From Dehalococcoidia bacterium UBA2158 (lineage in GTDB: Bacteria; Chloroflexota; Dehalococcoidia; Lucifugimonadales; UBA3495), in NCBI GenBank assembly GCA_002328185.1, contig DCWQ01000004.1, positions 14,545 to 54,428 on the forward strand: a stretch of DNA of 39,884 nucleotides, given 5' to 3'. How positions within the stretch are numbered: position 1 is the first letter of the stretch; every line of letters begins with the position of its first letter. The notes beneath the pieces were generated by a model. It was not told the DNA's origin and did no database searches. It saw nothing but the letters and a program-made list of their open reading frames with translations. A program made the translations under genes and the position numbers. Shown in pieces: positions 34,879 to 39,884 of the stretch.

Positions 34879-35081
34879 GAATTACCTTAAGCTTCCCAAA
34901 GGTCTGGATAAGCCCTATCCTGGGCGTGTTAAATACTACCGCAGACTGCAGCGCCGCGCCATAGCCCGCTTGAAATCAGGGTTTAAACGGCTTCATCTTG
35001 TGCCCAACTTGACATCGGGATTGAATACTACAAGAATTCGTGTATCTTAAAATAAACCACAAACAAAGCTGGAGGTAGACT

Positions 35082-36140
35082 ATGGTAGCCTCAGACCACC
35101 GGACTTACGTATATGTCGGCCTGGCCGGCGAGGGTGATTACATCGGAGAAGGCGGTATCGTCCGCCGCGCCGATGGCGAAGAAGCGTGGACGGACATCTC
35201 CAAGGGCCTGCCCGCCAACGCCCAGGTGCGGGGCCTGGCCATCCGGCCCGACGACCCACAGATAGTCTTCGCCGGGACCGACAAGGGCGTGTTCCGCTCC
35301 AAAGACCGTGGCGAAAGCTGGGAGGCGTTGAGCAATCCCGCCCCCGGAAGCGAGGTTTGGTCGCTGGCGATTCACCCGGATAACCCCAACGTGATTCTGG
35401 CCGGGTACGACCCCTGTTCCATCTCCCGCTCCGACGACGGCGGCGACACTTGGAAGATGACGGACACCAGCGCAGTGGTGTACCCCTACATAACCACCTA
35501 CATGCCCCCCACGGCCAAGCGAGTGATCGGCATGGCCTTCGACCCAACAAACACAAAGGACATCTACGCCGCGGTAGAAGTGGGCGGACTGCTGGCCAGC
35601 CGTGACGGCGGCGACACCTGGATCTCGATGATCGACGGCCCTTACATCAAGAACAACACCTTGGACCTACATCAGGTTGAGGTCAGCTCGGCCGCGCCGG
35701 GCACAGTGCATATCGCCACCCAGACCGCCATGTTCCGCAGCCGCGACAAAGGCGCGCGCTGGGAGCATGTGCAAGTGGAAGAGATGTTCCCCGGCGGTTC
35801 CTACTGCCGTGACTTGAAAGTCGCTCCCAACGACCCCAACACCATCTACCTGGCGGCCGGTGCCGGTGGCGGTGCCGCTCCCGCGGACGTTGTCCAGGAG
35901 GGCGCCCTGTTCCGCAGCCGCGACGTGGGCGAGACCTGGGACCGGTTGGACCTGGGCGAGACGGTACCGGGCCGCATGATGGCCATCGCCATCGACCAAG
36001 CCGCGCCGGACCACATCTACTGCGCAGCCTACAGCGGAGAGGTCTACAGCAGTTCCGACGGCGGCAGCAACTGGTCTAAGAGCGTTCTCCCCGGGGAGAG
36101 TTCCCGCTATCTGCACGTTTACCCGATGGTCTGCGGCTAG
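35082..36140 (+). CDS. BNR/Asp-box beta-propeller protein (VPS10/YCF48-like)
   Basis: A 352-aa propeller with six Asp-box motifs of SxDxGxxW type: SKDRGESW, SDDGGDTW, SRDGGDTW, SRDKGARW, SRDVGETW and SSDGGSNW. It has no signal peptide, so it is probably cytoplasmic or exported by another route. Similar repeat proteins occur as sialidase-like, photosystem-assembly-like or Vps10-like domains; no catalytic residues could be identified. GGAGG precedes ATG at 35082. Upstream, TTGAAT (35021-35026) and TATCTT (35043-35048) form a weak sigma-70 candidate. The next gene follows after 100 bp. Confidence 0.88.
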   Translation: MVASDHRTYVYVGLAGEGDYIGEGGIVRRADGEEAWTDISKGLPANAQVRGLAIRPDDPQIVFAGTDKGVFRSKDRGESWEALSNPAPGSEVWSLAIHPDNPNVILAGYDPCSISRSDDGGDTWKMTDTSAVVYPYITTYMPPTAKRVIGMAFDPTNTKDIYAAVEVGGLLASRDGGDTWISMIDGPYIKNNTLDLHQVEVSSAAPGTVHIATQTAMFRSRDKGARWEHVQVEEMFPGGSYCRDLKVAPNDPNTIYLAAGAGGGAAPADVVQEGALFRSRDVGETWDRLDLGETVPGRMMAIAIDQAAPDHIYCAAYSGEVYSSSDGGSNWSKSVLPGESSRYLHVYPMVCG

Positions 36141-36240
36141 CGGATCAGACGCCGCTAAAATCCAATTCGACCGCCTGGCACGGGGCAAATGACGCGGCCG
36201 CTCCCGTCCTACAGGCACGTCCTAAATACAGGAGACTGGA

Positions 36241-36864
36241 TTGACAAGTTCCTCGATTGACCGGGCGACTTACAGCATCGGCGAAAACGCCTTGGACCTA
36301 ATGGTATTAGAGAAGACTGGGTTTCCCGAACTGTTCCAAGGTCATCAGGTGGTCCGGGAAGGGTCGTTAGACAACGAGACCCTGGCCCAGAATGGCTTTG
36401 AGGGTTCGTCCGCCGAACGCTTCTCCCAGGCGGGGCGCGTAACTGGCGTTATGCGGGAGTTGGGGCCTACGTCCAACATGGGTATGTCGGACGGGTTCGA
36501 CTTCATGGCCGCGACGGTGGTGCATTTGTTCGATAGCCCGGACTCGGTCCACTCGTGGATGTACGACATCTTCCTGAAGGACTTTGAAGACCGCGTTGGC
36601 GAGAGTGTGGGGCAGGGTCACCAATTAGTGTCCGCCACGCGTCTGGAGCCCGCCGGTTTCTTCGACGAGGCAGTGGGCCTCAAAGTGCTCCAGGGAGGCG
36701 TTGACGGCCTGATCTCGTCAACCGTGATCGACTTCCGGGTCGGGCGCCTGTTGGGCGTGGTGTTCATTGGAGCCGTGGGTGACCACGACCGGCTGGACCA
36801 AGTTGTGCAACTGGGTCAGATTCTGGAAAAACGCATCGTCAGCGTGGTGCTCGGGTCGAACTAG
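36241..36864 (+). CDS. Uncharacterised protein
   Basis: A 207-aa protein that starts with TTG (36241) after AGGAGA. It is soluble with no membrane segment or signal peptide. The pattern FQGHQVVREGSLDNETLAQN, then AGRVTGVMREL, then a variable strand-rich half with HLFDSPDSVHSWM, resembles a loose group of bacterial proteins with a GF-type, N-E-A and GRxxGY layout that I know only as hypothetical. No catalytic residues visible. Transcribed in the same direction as the BNR gene but 100 bp apart. Confidence 0.8.
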   Translation: MTSSSIDRATYSIGENALDLMVLEKTGFPELFQGHQVVREGSLDNETLAQNGFEGSSAERFSQAGRVTGVMRELGPTSNMGMSDGFDFMAATVVHLFDSPDSVHSWMYDIFLKDFEDRVGESVGQGHQLVSATRLEPAGFFDEAVGLKVLQGGVDGLISSTVIDFRVGRLLGVVFIGAVGDHDRLDQVVQLGQILEKRIVSVVLGSN

Positions 36865-36874
36865 AGGGTTAGCC

Positions 36875-37915
36875 TCAGAACTGGATGGGCTCCACTCTCA
36901 CCGTTCGCTTGGTTTTGGCCGACTCGATCATGGCATGAGTGATCTGCACCGATCGTAGACCGTCCAAACCGGATGCGCGTGGCTCCTCGTTTAGGGTAAC
37001 GGCCTTGTTGAACCCCTCGATCTGCCATTTGGCCAGGGCCAGAGGGTCCGGCTCGTAGAAGATTTCCGAGTTCACCGTTTCACTGGTTATCTCCAGAGTT
37101 CCTCCCAGCGTCGGGCTAGCGGCGTTCTTCAGCAAAACACGGCCGTCACTGCCGTAAATCGTCAAGTCGTTGATGGCGTCCGGCATCCGGCTTCCGCAGA
37201 CCATGGTCCCAATAGTGCCACCACTGAACCTGAGGTTCAGTGACGCCAGGTTTTCCAGCGGGGCGTCTGCAGTCTGGCCGTCGGTGATCGCCGCAACCTC
37301 CCCCACCGTTTGGCCCAGAATGAATTCGAGGTCGTCTACGCAGTGAACACCGGTGCCGATCATGGTCCTGGCGTTGCCGACCATGTCGGGCGTTTCCCAC
37401 CATTCCCGCAATCCGGAGCGAAGTTCCCTTTTCAACTCTCCCCTCACGCCTGATCCAAGCAACACTTGGGCTAATGCCACCTCGCCCAGTCCGCCCTCAC
37501 GCACCACCCTGCTGGCCTCCACGTGTCCCGGATGGAACCGCAACTGGAACCCAACGCCGAGTTTGACCCCGCCAGCGTTGCAGGACTTGATCATGTCCAC
37601 GCAGTCGGCCACCGTGGTCGCCATCGGTTTTTCCACCAGGATATGCTTTCCGGCTTTGGCGGCCAGTTGGACGTGTGAAGCGTGCAGGTTGTTGGGAGAT
37701 GCTACAAAGACCACGTCTACCCTGGAGTCCGCCAGCAACTCCTCAACCGAAGTGTAGGCTGCCAGCCCGCCGTGGGTTTTGGCGAACTCGTCTGCGCGCT
37801 GCTGGTCTCGGCTATAGGCTGCGATGATTGATGTGTCTTCAGCCAATGCTGCAGCGGGAGCCACCCTGGAGTTGGGATAGTTCCCGGTGCCGATAAATCC
37901 CCAACCTATAGCCAA
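36875..37915 (-). CDS. Gfo/Idh/MocA family oxidoreductase
   Basis: NAD(P)-dependent oxidoreductase of 346 aa that typically acts on sugars, inositols or similar polyols. The Rossmann glycine motif is GFIGTGNYPNSRVAP at the N-terminus; the hallmark EKPMATT follows at about residue 95. Start is TTG at 37915 with AAGGAG 7 nt before; no other start fits the family. Upstream on the same strand lie an alpha/beta hydrolase and a dehydrogenase, possibly one operon (54-bp and 36-bp gaps). Substrate unknown. Confidence 0.92.
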   Translation of the reverse strand: MAIGWGFIGTGNYPNSRVAPAAALAEDTSIIAAYSRDQQRADEFAKTHGGLAAYTSVEELLADSRVDVVFVASPNNLHASHVQLAAKAGKHILVEKPMATTVADCVDMIKSCNAGGVKLGVGFQLRFHPGHVEASRVVREGGLGEVALAQVLLGSGVRGELKRELRSGLREWWETPDMVGNARTMIGTGVHCVDDLEFILGQTVGEVAAITDGQTADAPLENLASLNLRFSGGTIGTMVCGSRMPDAINDLTIYGSDGRVLLKNAASPTLGGTLEITSETVNSEIFYEPDPLALAKWQIEGFNKAVTLNEEPRASGLDGLRSVQITHAMIESAKTKRTVRVEPIQF

Positions 37916-37968
37916 ATTTTCACTCCTTAATCGCTCTGTTTAGCTTCAGATCAAGCCGGTTGCCAAGG

Positions 37969-38754
37969 CTAACTGCCTGCGCCCACTTTCATGGCCGCCT
38001 CTTTCAGGAACTTGGTGACATGGGGCAGCACCTGCTCCCCGGCCCGGGAGACCTCACCGTGGTTCAGGCCGGGCAGTGTCACGAATACCGCGCCTGGTAT
38101 CGCCTCGCCCGCCGCTTTGGCTGCGGGATAGAACCCGTCAGCATCGCCGCAGTAGAGCAGGAAGGGCAAATCCAACCCAGGGAGCAGCGCTTCCACAGCA
38201 TCAGTGCCCTTGGGAGCCAACGTGGCCGCGATCAGCGCCTCAGGGTCGTTCTGAAGCAGCCGCTCTTTGCGTCCGGACTCCATTGGGCCTTCTTTGGACT
38301 CCGTATCTGCCACGTAGGCGGCAATACCTTGGCGCAACAGGTCGATGCGGGCCTGGGGAGGAGTGTCGGTATTAGTGACGTCCGCGCCCATTCCGCCGAT
38401 GGCGAACGAGTGGAACCGGTCCAACGTGTGCTCCACTAGGCCAAAACCGATGCGGCCACCCATGGAATAGCCCAGGTAGTGGGCCTTGTCCACGCCTGCA
38501 TCGTCCATCACAGCCAAGATGTCGCTAACACGTAACTTCAGGTCGTAATCTTTGGGATCATGAGGTTTGTCGCTGTGGCCGTGTCCGCGGGCGTCCACCA
38601 TGATTAGCCGGTAGTCATTCTTCAGTCCCTCAACGAAACCGTAGGCGTACCAGGTCTCAAGGCTGTTGGTGAGTCCGTGCTGCATCACCAGAGGCGGGCC
38701 GTCGCCCTCCACGTGGTAGTGGATCCCGACGCCTGAGTTATCTACGTATGGCAT
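37969..38754 (-). CDS. Alpha/beta hydrolase
   Basis: Hydrolase of 261 aa with the nucleophile elbow GYSMGG (Ser near residue 95), the acid YCGDADGF (Asp near 200) and the His in GLNHGEV (near 230), giving a complete Ser-Asp-His triad. N-terminal HYHVEGDGPPLVMQHG is the oxyanion-hole strand. Resembles the 3-oxoadipate enol-lactonase-like branch of the superfamily, but substrate is open. It lies between the dehydrogenase-like gene (36 bp) and Gfo/Idh/MocA gene (54 bp). Confidence 0.9.
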   Translation of the reverse strand: MPYVDNSGVGIHYHVEGDGPPLVMQHGLTNSLETWYAYGFVEGLKNDYRLIMVDARGHGHSDKPHDPKDYDLKLRVSDILAVMDDAGVDKAHYLGYSMGGRIGFGLVEHTLDRFHSFAIGGMGADVTNTDTPPQARIDLLRQGIAAYVADTESKEGPMESGRKERLLQNDPEALIAATLAPKGTDAVEALLPGLDLPFLLYCGDADGFYPAAKAAGEAIPGAVFVTLPGLNHGEVSRAGEQVLPHVTKFLKEAAMKVGAGS

Positions 38755-38789
38755 GTTTCTTCTCTCATCATTGGACTAAAAATCCGGAT

Positions 38790-39863
38790 TTACCCCTCAC
38801 GTATCAACCTGGCCGTCTCGTCTCCCATCTCTGATGTGGAGGCTGTGCCGCCTAGATCTGCCGTGAGGATCGTTCGCTGCTCCAAGCAGCGGGCAACGGC
38901 TTTGTCTACCCGTTCCGCCGCTTCTTTCTCGCCCAGGTGATCTAGCATCATGGCCACGGCTGAGACTGTTGCCAGCGGGTTTGCAATGCCCTTGCCCATG
39001 ATGTCGAAGGCCGCGCCGTGGACCGGCTCGAACAGCGACGGGTACTCTTTCTCAGGATTTATGTTGGCGCTGGGCGCAAGGCCCATGCTGCCAGTCACCA
39101 CCGCCGCGATGTCGGAGAGGATGTCCGCGAACAGATTTGAGGCCACCATCACGTCAAAATCCTCAGGCCAACGCACCAGGTCCATGGCAGCCCGGTCAAC
39201 CAACAATGATTCGGTCTCTATCTGTGGGAAATCGGCCGCGACATCAGTGAAGACCTCGTCCCAGAAGACCATACCGAAGGACTGGGCATTGGATTTTGTG
39301 ACTGAAGTGACTTTTTTACGCTTGTCGCGCCGCACACAGTATTCGAAGGCGGCGCGGATGATGCGTTCGGTGCCCCGACGAGTGAACATGTTGGTCTGTA
39401 CCACCGTTTCGTGGTCGGTTCCGGGGTAGAGCCGTCCGCCCACAGGAGCGTACTCGCCCTCGGTGTTCTCTCTGAAGATAACCATGTCGATATCGCCAGC
39501 TTTCTTGCCGGACAGAGGCGATTCCACGCCTGGGTAGAGGTAGGCGGGCCGGATGCAAACCCCCTGGTCAAAGTTCCGCCGCATGGGCAGCAGCAGACCG
39601 TGCAGGGTGATGTGATCCGGGATGTCGGGGTCTCCAACGGCACCGAACAAGATGGTGTCGAACGCTTTTAGCGTCTCGATGCCGTCGTCAGGCATGAGTT
39701 TCCCGGTCTCACGGTAGAACTCCGACCCCCAGGGGAACTCGGTGAACTGGAAACTGAGCCCATCGGTCACGCCGGCCACGGCCTCAAGGGCTTTTCTGCC
39801 TTCGTCGATGACTTCCAAGCCCACGCCATCGCCGGGTATCACTGCTATTTTGTACTCTGCCAT
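38790..39863 (-). CDS. Isocitrate/isopropylmalate dehydrogenase family, tartrate-dehydrogenase-like
   Basis: NAD-dependent, metal-dependent 2-hydroxyacid dehydrogenase/decarboxylase of 357 aa. Motifs: IPGDGVG at the start, RENTEGEY, SVTKSNA, the metal-site NLFADILSD and GSMGLAPSANI, and FEPVHGAAFDI. The substrate region RENTEGEYAPVGGRL with PGTDHE resembles tartrate dehydrogenase/D-malate dehydrogenase rather than LeuB. Ribosome site AAGGA precedes ATG at 39863. No leuCD neighbours, which argues against leucine synthesis. It may start an operon with the hydrolase and the Gfo/Idh/MocA gene. Confidence 0.9.
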   Translation of the reverse strand: MAEYKIAVIPGDGVGLEVIDEGRKALEAVAGVTDGLSFQFTEFPWGSEFYRETGKLMPDDGIETLKAFDTILFGAVGDPDIPDHITLHGLLLPMRRNFDQGVCIRPAYLYPGVESPLSGKKAGDIDMVIFRENTEGEYAPVGGRLYPGTDHETVVQTNMFTRRGTERIIRAAFEYCVRRDKRKKVTSVTKSNAQSFGMVFWDEVFTDVAADFPQIETESLLVDRAAMDLVRWPEDFDVMVASNLFADILSDIAAVVTGSMGLAPSANINPEKEYPSLFEPVHGAAFDIMGKGIANPLATVSAVAMMLDHLGEKEAAERVDKAVARCLEQRTILTADLGGTASTSEMGDETARLIREG

Positions 39864-39884
39864 TACGATCCTTCTAGATTAATT

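Noticed and set aside
36138..36157. TAGCGG/CCGCTA hairpin after the BNR gene as terminator
   Set aside because: Only 6 bp and no T run follows.

Overview
The window reads as chromosomal DNA of an uncultured, aerobic, heterotrophic bacterium. The most likely group is Chloroflexota of the SAR202/Dehalococcoidia type. This is inferred from gene content only: four luciferase-like (LLM) F420/flavin-dependent oxidoreductases within 20 kb, very large FtsX-type permeases, a TRAP solute-binding lipoprotein with a Thr-rich linker, a stand-alone CoA-transferase pair, a tartrate-dehydrogenase-like enzyme, and intergenic palindromes of the CATTCTGAG/CGAAGAATC type. No rRNA, tRNA, CRISPR array, phage or transposase gene was seen.

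Positions 1-9381 form an aromatic-catabolism block. A phenylacetate-CoA ligase (paaK) is followed by a decayed enoyl-CoA hydratase and a reverse-strand LLM oxidoreductase. Then comes a compact operon boxC-boxB-benzoate-CoA ligase: the ring-cleaving lyase, the di-iron epoxidase and the activating ligase of the aerobic box pathway for benzoate. The reductase BoxA is not in the window. A strong bidirectional terminator separates this operon from a convergent TRAP solute-binding lipoprotein.

Positions 9844-14812 hold tldD-tldE (overlapping, a heterodimeric zinc protease), a GNAT acetyltransferase, a zinc alcohol dehydrogenase and, convergently, a PaaI-type thioesterase.

Positions 15091-21904 are all on the minus strand: two LLM oxidoreductases flanking a small membrane protein, an NHL-type beta-propeller protein, a selenoprotein, its conserved 347-aa partner, a NIPSNAP protein and a fourth LLM oxidoreductase. 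The selenoprotein is the most striking find. An in-frame TGA at 18709-18711 sits in a UGSC motif whose surroundings resemble the selenocysteine site of glycine reductase GrdB. A hairpin with a GUG loop lies 19 nt downstream, fitting a bacterial SECIS element. TGA is an ordinary stop for other genes here, so recoding must be local.

Positions 22023-32085 (minus strand) carry a tandem cupin duplication with an 89-bp identical block, a hypothetical gene broken by two frameshifts, and a four-gene MacB/Lol-like ABC exporter cluster. One ATPase of that cluster has an AbrB-like C-terminal tail.

Positions 32335-39863 carry an SDR lacking the canonical catalytic Tyr, a YegP-like small protein, the two CoA-transferase subunits separated by a heptad repeat, a six-Asp-box BNR propeller protein, an uncharacterised 207-aa protein, a Gfo/Idh/MocA oxidoreductase, an alpha/beta hydrolase and a tartrate/isopropylmalate dehydrogenase-like enzyme.
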